From assembly GCA_019973155.2 (NCBI GenBank), contig BPQB01000021.1, forward strand, positions 372,001 to 436,000: a DNA stretch of 64,000 bases. Reading direction: 5' to 3'. Made by a program: the position numbers and the translations under genes. The notes under the pieces were generated by a model that saw only the letters and a program-made list of their open reading frames with translations, ran no database searches and was not told the DNA's origin. This document shows, one piece after another, positions 46,658-58,200 of the stretch; positions within the stretch are counted from its first letter, which is position 1, and each line of letters opens with the position of its first letter. This DNA is from Phanerochaete sordida. Lineage: Eukaryota; Basidiomycota; Agaricomycetes; Polyporales; Phanerochaetaceae.

Positions 46658-48433
46658 CTACTCGCCCTTGACGAAGGGCGCCCACTCCTCCCAGCCCGCC
46701 TTGCCACCCCAGAGCTTCTCCAGCTCGGCCCTGCTGAGGTACCCGTGATCCTCCCAGTGGAAGCCGGGGAAGACGACCTCGGTGATCAGACACCCGGTGC
46801 GGTCGCGCTTCGCGGCGTCCTCGTCTGTTCGCCGGGACGAGTTCGCGGGGAATGCGGGAGAAGTGCGGGGAGGGGGAAGCCATCAGTGAGCGAGTGTCGT
46901 CAGGGAGACGCGAAGCAGGACGCGTACCGGCGGCGGCGACGTCATCGTCGAGCAGCTTGCTCTTCTTCCAGACGTTGCTCCCGACGAGCAGCTGCAGCGT
47001 CTCGCCCTTGTCGATGTTCGGGCCCATCACCTGCGTCCGCTGTCAGCGGGGCGTCCGCAGCGGACACACACGGGCGACGTACGATGGTCTCGATGCGCGG
47101 CGGGTTCGAGGGGTGGATGAGGGTGTATTCGGCGCGGCCCTGGTGCAGGACGTGCATCGTCTGTCGTCGTCGACCGGTCAGCGGCGGTTTCATCATAGAG
47201 AGCAGTGACGCGGACGACGTACGACGGACTTGTTCATGTGGAAGACCCCCGCGGGGTCCTCGTATGTCAGCAGATAGTAGATTGTCGTCGCGAGCGGACG
47301 CGGCTTCCCGTCTGCTTAGACACCGGCGGGCACAGAACATTCGGGAGGAATGCGACAAGGCCCGGAGGTAGTGCAGAACGTCGTAGCGTGCGATCGGCGT
47401 TGCGACAGACAGTGCGTCGGACGTCACAAGGGCCGTCACCGTCGGCACCGAGAGTGTCGCGCGAAGTCATCGCGAGTGGCAACGTTCGAGTGTCGCGCCC
47501 ACCGTTGACATGCAGAGATGACAGGGACAGAGACGCAGCGGGAAAGTCACCGGGTGCAGTTATCGTTCCGATAGAGTGCGCGTCGGATGTCACGGCAGGC
47601 CACCATCATCGGTACCGAGGGTGTCGCACGAGCGCGTCGTGAATTGTAAGGTTCGAGTGCAGCGGCCGTCGTTGGCAGTTGCGCAAGGCCGTGGAGGGAG
47701 CGCATCGGAGGCGCAGCAGAGGGTATAGAATGCGCATGAAGAAGGGTCCGATGGTCCGAATAGCAGATTTGGTGTGCAGATAGCAAGGGGGTGGCAGACG
47801 TCGCGCGCGGCGGTGAGCGCAGTGGACCCGTCCAGGAGAGGTGGTGGTGGTTTGGAGACAAAGGTCGGCCCCGCGAAATGCCCCAGCACCCAGCATATAT
47901 ATGTTCCACAGCCACACCACGCGCACACCACACATGGAGCGATGGGGAGGGACGATGTGCGCCGGGTCCGGTATGCCCGTATCGGGAAACATGGCAGGAG
48001 AAACAGGGAGAAACCGGCGACGCGCGTCGGGGAATGTTCCATGCACCGGAGCAGATTGCGGTGGGCAGAGAGAGATTGACGAGAGAAGCGTATTCCGCGA
48101 TCAGTCACGAGGAGGACGCGAGCCGAGGAGCGTACGTGCCTGCGAACGGCGAGGGTACCTGTTCCTCCTGGCGGTCGGTCTCGACGAAGTAGCCTGGGAA
48201 CGCACCACGCATCAGTGCCTGCAGCAGAACACGCGCGACAGCGGCGCGGAGGGCTGCCCAGTGCAGAATAACCTCGCTCGCCGCGCTTCGCGGGAGAGGC
48301 GAGGGCATATGGAAGGCACGGGCGGCGCACAGCACGCACCTCCTTCGGGGTGCTTCTGCATCTTCAAAAGGCTGACGACCTCCCTGTTCGAATTGGGGTA
48401 CTGCAGGTGCTTTGTCCCTTTCGTCGACGGCAT
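46658..48433 (-). CDS. DUF985 cupin-fold protein
   Basis: Six exons (48340-48433, 48140-48193, 47223-47311, 47083-47160, 46928-47030, 46658-46824) give 194 aa. The family marks are LKMQKHPEGGYFVETDRQ (residues about 23-40), TTIYYLLTYEDP, FHMNKSVTMHVLHQGRAEY, GETLQLLVGSNVWK and GCLITEVVFPGFHWEDH. DUF985 proteins have a single RmlC-like jelly roll; the substrate is unknown. The second intron is 828 bp, far longer than any other in the window, and begins GCACGT; only this GC-AG junction keeps PSPFADGKPRPL in frame. Introns 1 and 5 are also long (146 and 103 bp). TTATAATG lies at 48544-48551 (minus). Confidence 0.85.
47411..47678. repeat. Diverged direct repeat inside the long cupin intron
   Basis: About 100 bp at 47411-47510 resembles 47575-47678. 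Shared landmarks, in order, are AGTGCG..GTCGGA.GTCAC, CGG.ACCGAG.GTGTCGC, .CGAG and GTTCGAGTG. The period is about 164 bp. It is too diverged to judge the identity by eye. No terminal repeats or coding capacity were found. Confidence 0.55.
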
Positions 48434-49692
48434 GCCGGGCAATACAGTGCGTGAAGAGCGCGCGGCTTCGTACCGTGCTTCGGGGATGTCGCGGGGGCGG
48501 TCGAGACGGTTGTGATCTCGCGAGCCGCGTCCGCCTGCGCACGCATTATAACGCACGCCCCCGGCCGCCGGGCGCGCGCTGGCGACGCTTTGTCAACACA
48601 TGTTTCACGCGGTCGCTGCGCACAATGTCGCAGATGGCGGCGGTTCGCGTACCTGACGCGAACCGCGACCCTGCGTCGCCGCTGGGGACCGCGTGGAGGC
48701 TTGCCTATCGTGTCCGCCAATCAGCGCCGCGCGCCTGTGCCGTCCAAGCATCCAATCATGCCGGCGCCCCCGACGTGCGCTGCACTTGGACGTTCTTGCT
48801 TCGACGTGTTTTCAGCTCGCACTGGCCCTGTGCAGCATGTTGTTGCCAAGGACTGTCTTTTCTTCGGTCTGACATGCACTTTCCTGGGTCGGCTATCACG
48901 GTGTGTGATGCGCATTGGGCAGTCTTCTCAGCTACTTCGCGTCACGTACTCGGCGCAGGTGCCGAGCACAGTTCAGTGAACCTCGAGCGGTAGCAGTTCG
49001 GAGGAAGGACGCAGAGCTGAATCTGCAGCTCGAGTGCCTCTATGCTCTGCTGTCTCCCACGACTCTGGGTTTGTCGTCTCGAGGATGCGACCAACAAAGC
49101 GTCGCGCAGGTAATACGCCCCGGGTCTACGCTCCTCTCCGGAGACTCCATGTGGCGAAGGCACCTGCCATCTGTCCGGTCGATCTCTCAGAACTGGAAGG
49201 TGTCGCAAAACCGGTCTACGGTCGCACGCCTGCGGTTCCAAACTTCTGTTCGTGTCGCTGTTCGCGTCCCGGTCTCGCTTTCGCCTTCGATGTATGTTCC
49301 TCTTTCTTTCACATGCCCCCCGCATCTGGAGATCTGACCGAGTGCGAGCTGCCAGTGTCTGCAGAACGTTCCTCTCCACCCGTGGCGCCCGCGCCGCCGC
49401 CCCCTCTGCAGCACTTGCAGGGCCGTGCCACAGGGCCGCAACCGATTTGACCCCGGGCGCAGCACGCACCTGTTTATAAGGATCGCGCGGCGGCCGTCCT
49501 GCGGACGTTCTGGGTCACCGACCCCCACTCAGCCCGCCCCGCCCTGCCCTCCACGGCGCCTAACAGACAGATTGCTCCCACTGTCACGACGCACGCCCTG
49601 CACGGAGCCCCCGACGACCTGGCCCGCACGTTTGACGTCTTCCTGACAGCCCGCCAGACACCGCCACCTGCCACGCCCGCACACACCCCGCT
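48434..49692. other. Divergent promoter region cupin/halogenase
   Basis: No coding signal. TTTATAA at 49473-49479 lies 214 bp before the halogenase ATG; the leader would be about 185 nt. Confidence 0.5.
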
Positions 49693-52315
49693 ATGCCCGC
49701 CGAAATACCCGAGGTGGGCGTCGTGCAGCCTCGCTTGATGTTCGGCTCACCAGAGGCGTTGGCACAGCATGCCCAGATCCTCGTCGTCGGTGGTGGACCG
49801 GGCGGCAGCTACACCGCCGCGGCGTTGGCTCGCGAGGGGTTTAACGTTGTTTTATTGGACATGTCCAAGTTCCCCAGGCAAGTCGCTGTACTATTCGTTC
49901 GCCTCGCGCTTCTCCTTCTCTGTCTATCGCACGACGCGTGGTCCGTTCGTCCACTCGGACTTATCTCCCTTGCCCGCCTCCAGATACCACATCGGCGAAT
50001 CCCTCCTGCCTTCCGTGCGCCACTACCTCCGCTTCATCGACGCCGAAGAAAAGGTCGCCGCGCATGGCTTTGCACGAAAGGTCGGTGTCCCCCTCCGTCG
50101 TACGCGCGGCGCGCTGACGCGTCGAGCGCCGCCAGCCCGGCTCTGCCATCAAGTTCAACCAGTATATGCGCGAAGGATGTGAGCGGCGCCCAGTCCCGCC
50201 GGTCGCCCGACGCTGACAGCACCTGGAACAGACACCGACTTTGTCGCGCTCGGCGCCGAGAACAGCTCGTGGAACGTCGCCCGCTCCGAGTTCGACGCGC
50301 TCCTTCTCGAGCACGCGCAGTCGTGCGGCGCGCAGGTGTTCACCGAGACGCGCGTCGAGACCCTCCAGTTCGCGCCGCCGACGCCGACACCGACGCGCAG
50401 CGCCTCGTTCTCCGCGTCTTCGTCCCGCAGCACGTCCCGCAGCCGCTCAGACTCGACGGAGCGCATCGTCGACTTCGGCACCCTCGGCAGGCCCGTGAAG
50501 GCGTCGTACAGCAGGACGGACGGGACGAGCGGCGAGATCGCGTTTGATTATCTCGTCGACGCTAGCGGGCGGTATGGCCTGCTGAGTACCAAGTGCGGCT
50601 CCCCAGCGCCTTTGGCTCAGCCAGCCTGCTGATTGCCTTTCTCGCCCCCGCAGATATCTCAAGAACCGCACGTACAACCAGTCGCTCAAGAACGTCGCCG
50701 TGTGGGGCTACTGGCGGGGCACCGGGATGTACGGGAAGGGCACCGACCGCGAGAACGCGCCGTACTTCGAGGCGCTCAGCGGTGCGTCCCGCGTCTTCTC
50801 TCCGCAGCCCGCGTGCTCACTCGCTGTATGCGCGCAGACGAGTCCGGCTGGGCGTGGTTCATCCCGCTGCACAACGGCCTGACGTCCGTCGGCGTCGTGA
50901 TGGAGCAGAAGCAGCACGGCGTGCGCTCGCGCGCGGTCTCGTCCGCGACGTTCGCGCCGCTGCCCGCGTCGTACGCCGAGCCCGCGCCGCCGCGCTCGCG
51001 CTCCGCGCCGACGGGCGCGCGCGCGCACGCGACGCTCGCGGACCGCTACCTCACCTTCCTGCACCTCGCGCCCGGCGTGCAGGCGCTCATAGGCGACGCC
51101 GCGACGCTCGAGCGCGTCGAGGACGAGCACGGCGAGGCGCCGGCTGCGCGGAGCGCGAGCGACTTCAGCTACTCGGCGGACGCGTATGGCGGCGTGGGCT
51201 GGCGGCTCGTCGGCGATGCGGGCGGTGCGTGCGTTTTGTGTTTCCGGCGCGGCGCGTGCTGACTGGGCCGCAGCGTTCATCGACCCGTTCTTCTCGTCGG
51301 GCGTGCACCTCGCCATGACGGGCGCGGTCTCTGCCGCGGCGACGATCGCGGCGAGCATACGCGGGGACTGTCCGGAGGGCGAGGCCGCGGCGTGGCATAG
51401 CCAGCGCGTCGCGATATCGTATACCAGGTGCGTGCGGCGCTTGTGTGCGTGGAATGAGCTGACGGGGGTGTGCAGGTTCCTCGTCGTCGTGCTCAGCGCA
51501 TACAAGCAGATCCGGGCGCAGAGCACGCATGTTCTGGCCGACATCGACGAAGACAACTTTGACAAGGCTTTTGCGTACTTCCGGCCTGGTACGCTGCCGT
51601 CGTTTCGCGCACCGCTGGTCGCTTACCCGCTGTGCCAGTGATCCAAGGCGGGGCAGAGATGGGCACGCGCCTGTCGGAGGACGAGGTGCAGCGCGCCCTG
51701 GACTTCTGCGTGCAGCTCTTCAGCCCCACCACGCCGGAGCAGCACGAGTCCGTGCGGCGGAAGCTGCACGAGGCGATGCTCAGCGAGGAGGACGAAGACG
51801 CGCACGGCGGCGACGCGCGCGAACGACTCGCGTCGGGCGACTCGCAGGCCTCACAGGCGAGCCGGAGCTTTGCAGAGCGCCTGCTGGACGTGCGCGCGCC
51901 GATCGTCGACCCGGGCGCGCTGACGCGTCTGCTGCGCTCGAAGCTGTCGCTCTTCCGGCGGAACTCGAGCGCGTCGATCACGTCGGTGGCGTCGGTGTGC
52001 TCGACGGCGTCGGCGCTGTCGCTGCGGTGCGCGTCGCTGCCGGCGTCGCCCGCGACGGGGCCGAGCTCGCCGGTGTCGGACGTGTTCAGCATCGGGCCGC
52101 GCTCGGCGAGCAGCGCGAGCGACGCGGAGGACGGCGACGAGGACGAGCGCGAGGTGCGCATGGTGCTCGACAAGGTCAACGCGCGCCGCGTCATCCACGC
52201 CGAGCACGGCGGGGGGCTCAACAGCCTCGAGCAGGAGGCGCTCGCCGGGCGCGTCATGCGGCTCGTGCGCGGGCGGCTGGGGCTCGCGCCGGCGGGTGCG
52301 CCCGCGGGCGCGTGA
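49693..52315 (+). CDS. Flavin-dependent halogenase
   Basis: Nine exons (49693-49877, 49984-50080, 50136-50178, 50232-50592, 50654-50781, 50838-51224, 51274-51427, 51476-51588, 51639-52315) give 714 aa. The FAD-binding GGGPGG is at 33-38, then [10 protein letters not shown]. The halogenase signature WxWxIP is WAWFIP at 276-281, and [12 protein letters not shown] follows near 410. Lys100 in GSAIKFNQ is the likely catalytic lysine that forms the haloamine or hypohalite path, inferred from position. Such enzymes chlorinate phenolic or indolic metabolites with FADH2 from a reductase partner. Residues 490-714 are a low-complexity Ser/Glu-rich extension beyond the usual core. Intron 1 is GC-AG (CCAG|GCAAGT). 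No PKS, NRPS or terpene enzyme is nearby. Confidence 0.9.
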
Positions 52316-52909
52316 AGGGGCGGTGCACAGGAATTTGCATGGACGGAAGGGTTATGGTCGCGGCCACAGGTTATTTATTTCGCATACACGCTCGGGACGC
52401 GTCCGCGGCGCTGCTCCCACCTCTTGCTTCTCGCGCGCTGCACGCATGGATGTACCACTAGATTATGAGATGAGATTACCGATGTAGCATATCGCTCGCC
52501 CTAGCCGTGGCCCGCCGTCTGCGCGACACCAAGACCGGGCGACCCAGCACGACACCTGCCGTTCTGGGCGAGTGGTGCGCACAGGCGCCCGAGGAGCGGA
52601 CGCCGCCGGGAATATCGATTTTTCTTTGATTTTTCCCACGAATTTCCACTCCACGCTGTCCTCTTCCAACTCTGCCCCGTCCAGTCCAGCCGTATGGTTT
52701 CTCCGGTGGCGACGTGGGACGTGCTGACGCCAGCGCGAAAAAAATGGCGGCGCCACGAGCCGGGCGACGCACCGCCGCGCGTGAGCTGTTCAGGCCGGCC
52801 GCGGAGCGCAGGGTGCAGCGCGCGCCCGCGAGGACCGGGCCCGGGGTGGGCTTTTCATTGGGCGGCGCGGCCTTGCGCGGGTGAACGGCTCCCGTGGGCC
52901 GTGGGCGAG

Positions 52910-52968
52910 GATTTTCAGGGATTTTCGAGGATTTGCTTGATTTTCGTGGATTTGCAGGGATTTTCGGG
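52910..52968 (+). repeat. Six tandem GATTTTCNGG decamers
   Basis: GATTTTCAGG, GATTTTCGAG, GATTTGCTT, GATTTTCGTG, GATTTGCAGG and GATTTTCGGG follow head to tail (one unit is 9 bp). The period of about 10 bp equals a DNA turn, so T-tracts face one side. Confidence 0.85.
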
Positions 52969-53974
52969 GTGAGGCACCGCCCGCGCTGTGCGTGTTGTGT
53001 TGTGCCAGAGGTGCGCCGTGCTCGCCGCGCTCGCCGGGCGTGCCTGGCCCGCAGAAGGACGGCCGACGGGGTGCAGAACGGTGCGTCTGCAGATGGTATT
53101 GAGGGCGGTTTTCGGTGACCAGGCGGGTGCGCCCCCGATTTGCAGCGCGAGTCTGGGCCGGACGTGCGGGCCTTTGTCTGCGTTTTGTTCGTACGCGGTG
53201 CGTGCCCCTCGCGACGGCGTGCGCCACGACGTCGCCGCCGGCGTGTCCATGGCGACGGCGACAATGCGCGTACATAAAGGCGGGCGGGCGTGCGTGGGCC
53301 GCCCCCGGCGGTGCGCTGCGCCTGGGCCCCGTGTCTCTGGACTTGGCGGTCTGCGCGCTGCTCATGTGCTTTTTGAGGCCCGCGCGCCCTCCGCGTCATG
53401 CGTTCAATATCGTTCAGACTTGTCCTCTCCTGGACGTGCAGCCCTGGTATTTGCTCTCCTTTGGTCTTGCTGTCTCAGGCTGCTTTCGCTGCTCCTTTGG
53501 GCGCGGCACCCTCCAGGAACGCGGCGAGATTGCTCACGATTTGCTCGGTGACCGACAGAGTCTCAGAACTATCGACCCCCGATTTCCGGCCCGCCCGGAC
53601 GTTCCGTCGCGCGGTGGTCGACAAGACGAAGTCCACAACCACAATAGCCTGCTGCACGGCTCTTGCCTGGCGCGGTTTTGTGCCCGCTGCTGCGTGCGCT
53701 GGGCTGTCGATTGCAGTGGAGCGTCGATCCAGCGTCGATCCGGATTGGCAGGGGCCACAGTTTGGGCCCGAGCGGGCGACCTCGACGCTTTTTTGTCGCG
53801 TGAAACTTGGCGACAAAATAATCAGGGGTGCGTGGTCATTTTGCGCTGAATTTGACGAGGCCCGATCGCACCGATCAAATTGCGCTTTTTCATGCGGGCG
53901 GCGGGCGCGCGCCTCGCCCGCCCAGCAGCCCTTGTGGCGCACCGCGCGCGTTTGGCGCGCGTGCCCCGCCCGCG

Positions 53975-53981
53975 TATAAAA
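53975..53981 (+). promoter_or_regulatory. TATA box of RlpA-like copy 2
   Basis: TATAAAA in a GC-rich context, 147 bp before the ATG at 54122. Copy 1 has its TATA box at the same distance (145 bp). Confidence 0.65.
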
Positions 53982-54121
53982 GCGGCGCGGGGACGGCGGG
54001 GAGGGCCGCACGTTCCAGCAGCGTTCACACTCACTCCTTCCCTGCCCCCGGTCGCCCAGAGCCTTCTCTCGTCGCTCTCTTTCGCCCCCTCTTCGCAGCA
54101 CACCGCCCCCACTCGTTCACC

Positions 54122-54643
54122 ATGTTCGCCAAGCTCTTCGCCCTCGCCACCATGGCCCTCGCGGCCTCTGCTGCGACCCTCCCCGAGAAGCGCTCTGCGG
54201 CCATCGCCGGCACGCACAGCGGTGACGGTGAGCTGCCCTGCCCTCTCCGTGCCCAGACACAGTGCTGACTCTGCGTTCCTCAGGCACCTTCTACGCCACC
54301 GGCCTCGGCGCGTGCGGCATCGTCAACAGCGACGCGGACTACATCGCCGCGGCGTCGCACATACTGTACGACTCCTTCCCAGGCTACGCCGGCGGCAACC
54401 CGAACAACAACCCGATCTGCCGCAAGCCCGTCACCGCGACCTGTGAGTAGCCCGCGCCGCGCGCCGCACGTGCCGCCGCTGACCCCCCGCCCCGCAGACA
54501 ACGGCAAGTCCGTGAAGGTCCTCATCACCGACCGTTGCGAGGCCTGCGCCGAGTGGGACCTCGACTTCTCGCCCGCCGCGTTCCAGCAGCTCGCGGACGA
54601 GAGCGTCGGCCGCCTCCACGGCGTCACCTGGTCCTTCGACTGA
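54122..54643 (+). CDS. Secreted RlpA-like double-psi beta-barrel protein, copy 2
   Basis: Three exons (54122-54227, 54284-54442, 54498-54643) give 136 aa. Exon lengths and intron phases equal those of copy 1. It has a signal peptide (MFAKLFALATMALAASA), EKR, GTFYATGLGACGI, ITDRCEAC, DLDFSPAAF and a GVTWSFD end. It differs from copy 1 mainly in the middle (IVNSDADY; NNNPICRKPVTATY for NANPICGRKATAKY). Notably, CGRK became CRK, so a glycine is lost beside a conserved cysteine. It is likely secreted and wall-associated. It is transcribed away from copy 1, with the cupin and halogenase genes between them. Confidence 0.91.
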
Positions 54644-55236
54644 GCGGCGCGCCCGCACGTCCCCTCGCCTTCTGCCTCCGACGACTCCTCGACGCCCGTG
54701 GCGTCCCCGCGCTCGGCCTGTGGCCGGCGCGCGGGCGAGGAGGATCCAGACCGCGACGACTCCCATCTCTACCCCACTTTCGCTTTTCACGTCTCTCGCT
54801 TTGACTCTGCCCCCTCTGTATAATGCGCGGCTCCGGATGGCTCGCGCGGCTGTAGCGTATAATCCCGGCTTGTTGTATCCCTAGACTCGGTTCGGTGCTG
54901 TTGTAGGTTTTAGACGGATTCGCTGTTTGTATTCCAGCTGTGCTCAACGACGGCAATCCCATGCTTTGTTGACTGGTATATCTTGCGTGGTGTGCGCTTC
55001 TTCAAAGTGTTCAAGGAGAAGTCGTAAGTGGTCACTGGTGGCTATGACTAGCCCACTCTGAGTAAAATGCCCTGATCTGATACACTACGACCGTCGCATC
55101 CCAGGAGGTACGGTTAATCGTAGTCTCGTGTGCTCCTGGTGGGGAAAGAAAATGTATTTGATGCTAATTATATTGATTACGATAGACCACCATCCCTAAA
55201 TCCACACTTCCACCGTACCGCACCCTCGCACGCCCA
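54644..55236. other. Intergenic between convergent RlpA-like 2 and helicase genes
   Basis: 3' flanks only; no coding signal. Confidence 0.5.
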
Positions 55237-58200
55237 CTACCCCAGAATCGGCGAGCTCTGCAAGTACGCTATCTCCTCATCATCAGGCACCACAAACGTC
55301 CCCATCTCATACTCATCCTCGCTATCCCGCTGCGGCGGGCTGCTCGACGGCAAGCCCGCACGCGCCGCGCGCCGCACAGGCAGCACGCCGCGGCGCACAG
55401 GCCCCCGCGCGAACACCGGCCCGCCCGCGCCGCCGGCCTGCGTGAGCAGGCTCCGCGCGTACACCGCGGCCTGGTCGTATCCCGCGGGCGCCTGCGTCGG
55501 CGCGAAGTCGCCCGCGAAGGCCGCGTCGCTGCTCCCGCCGTCGCTGAGCCCGCTGCCGTCCTCGTGCGCGCCGTCCGAGCGCTCGTCGCCCGAGTGGGCG
55601 GCCTCGACGTCGAGCCATGGGTTCGCGCGCGCGAGCGCTCGCGTGTCGGCGAAGCGCCGCCGTTTGCGTTTGGGCGCGGGGGAGGGCGGCGGGGAGGATG
55701 AGGAGAGTGCGCGAGGGCGCGGTGGGGGCGAGCCGCGGTGCAAGCGGCGTGGCGCGTCGGAGGGTGTCGCAAGGGGAGAGGAGTCGACGCGCACGCGCTT
55801 CTTCGCACGCACGGGCCCTCGCACGGCAAAGGTAGCAGGCGGCGGTCCGTCAGACGAAGGCACAGGAATGTCATCCGCTTCAACCTCGTCCTCGACTTCA
55901 TGTGGTGGCTCTGGCGACGGTGCTTCCGCAAATCGAGCAGGCAAGGCCGGAGGTGGCATATTTGCTGGAGTGCTCGACGCCGCGCCCGCAGGCCTGAACT
56001 TGCTCGCAGCTGGTCGTGGCTGAGACTTGCTTTGAGACTGAGTATACGCCACGGGCTCTTCGTACGGTACCTCGATAGACATCTCCAGAGACTGACTTCG
56101 CTGCCGTACAGGCGAAGGTTCACGTTGGGCTGGCACAGGCGACGACGGCAAGACCTCGACCTCCGAGCTGTCGTCAAACGTAGCTCGTGACGGATCCTTC
56201 GAGATACGCTCCGGGGGCGGAGACGATCCGATGAACTCAATCTCCGGCTCGCTATCGTCCGCAAGCAGCCACGCCATGCTCGTATCGCCAGCCTCACCAC
56301 CTCCCTCGTTGACCTCGTCTGCGTCGCCGGTGATGCTCCGAGACGACGCTGATGCGGAGGGCCCCGCGACAGGCGGAGACGAATGCAGTGGCGAACGCGA
56401 CTTGCTCTTTGCCTGGGCGGCCTTGCGGACGGACGAGACGGCGACATCGGGCGATGACCAGCGCGGCGCCTCGAACTCGGGCGACGGCGTGCGGACGACT
56501 GGGGACATGTGCGGCGACGCGAGGACAAGGGTGTCGCGCTTTGCCAGAGGGCGTGCTGGCGAGGACGACCACTCTGGTGGGGTCGTCGGCTCCGGGATGG
56601 ATGTCGAGCGCGAGCTGTTGCCTTTGTGTAGAGGAGGCGTCGGTGTCCGAGGACGCGGAGGTGGTGATGGTGGCTTCTTGCGCTTGCTGTTGGTCATTTG
56701 TGAGGAAGTGCCAGCCTTATCGTTCTTGGCGGCGCCCTTCTTGGCCTTTGAAGTGGCGGCCTTCTTCAAAGTCAAACCTAGCGCAATATCCTCATCATCC
56801 GAGTCGTCCTGGCCGAGCCGTTCTAGCTGGCTCGATGTGAGCTCGTCAAATCGCGGGAGCTCCTGCGTTGCTTTCTGCTTCCCCTTTGCTTTCTTCTTTC
56901 CCCCCGTGCCCTCCTCGTCCCCTCCGGCAACCGTCTTCGAGCGCTTCAAACGTTTCGCCTTCGGTTTCTCTGCCGGCATGGACGCCGTCCGCCGAGGCCC
57001 CAGGATCCCGGCCGCAATGTCCCGGTCGTCGTCGTCGCTCTCCGCGGCATGGTCGAAGTCGACCGCCTCGAGCGCCTTCTTGCGCTTCTTCCCCTTCTGC
57101 AGGAGGGCCTTGACGCTCACGAAGCCCGTCGACGCCCCCGCAGGGATGTTGCGCATCGCGTCGTCGTTCCGTGCGCGCTTCTTCGCGGGCGGCAGCCGCT
57201 CGGCCCTGGCCTTCGCTGGGTCCACGCGCGCATACTCCTCGATCTCCATCACCATCTCGACGCACTCGGGCTTGATGTGCGCGGGCAGCAGCCGCTCGAC
57301 GTCGCCGTACAGCTCTAGAGCCTCCGCACGCAGGATGAAGCGTTGCACGTTCTTGTAGTCGTCGTCCGCTTTCTCCCAGTTGCGCTCCTCGCGCTCCTCG
57401 CTGAGCAGCACGTGGACGTAGCCGTCTTTCTTACGACCCGTCCGGCCGATACGTTGTAGCTGAGGCATAGGCTTCAATACACTATTCGTTCACAGAGGAG
57501 TGAAGTGCATATACGCACCATTCGGATGGGGGTCTTTTGAGCGTCGTAGCACGCGATCATATCGATCTCACCAATGTCAAGACCCTCTTCACCAATCGAA
57601 GTTGAGACCAGGACGTTGAACTCGCCCGCCTTGAAGCGTTTGATGATCTGTAATATTCGTTAGCAAACGAGTGCACGCTAGGGTGCCTGCACACACATCG
57701 AGCTGTTCCTTCTGCCCATAGCCTTTCTTCCCATTCTTGTCGACACCCTGTCCGATGAACGGCACCGCCCGAATCAGCGGCTTGTCCTTGTTCAGTGCTT
57801 CGGTGATGAGCTCGACACTCTGGCGGAAGGAAGTGAAGACCATGACGCGGGAATCGCTGTCCAAGTCGCCGGTGCCCCCGGCCTCGGCGTTGTCAAGGCC
57901 CTTCTGCGCGAAGTGCTCGACAAGCAGCGTCTTGAGCTTGTCCATCTTCGGATGCGGACCGAAGCCGCCGGGGCGCGCGCGCATGCGCTCGAGCTCGGCC
58001 AGCACGGCCTGCAGCTTTTCGTCCTTCGAGAAGCGGTCCGATTTCGCCTTTGTGGTCGCCTGCTTGCCCACCTCGTTCACATTGGTGGACAGCTCCTTGA
58101 GCGTGTCGTAGCACTGCTCGAGGCTACCTTCGATCTGGTGCAGTGTCAGTGCTATCGGCAAGGTCTCTGGCTCGTGCAGACGTACGAGGTAGCCCATGAG

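Larger units (their letters stand above)
52316..54121. other. Intergenic upstream of RlpA-like copy 2
   Basis: No gene supported in 1.8 kb. It holds CGATTTTTC and TGATTTTTCCC near 52614-52640, a decamer repeat at 52910-52968, and a TATA box (TATAAAA, 53975-53981) 147 bp before the RlpA-like ATG. Confidence 0.5.

Noticed and set aside
44867..54643. Idea of a biosynthetic gene cluster around the halogenase
   Set aside because: The neighbours are a cupin of unknown role and two wall-type secreted proteins; no PKS, NRPS, terpene cyclase, P450 or regulator is present.
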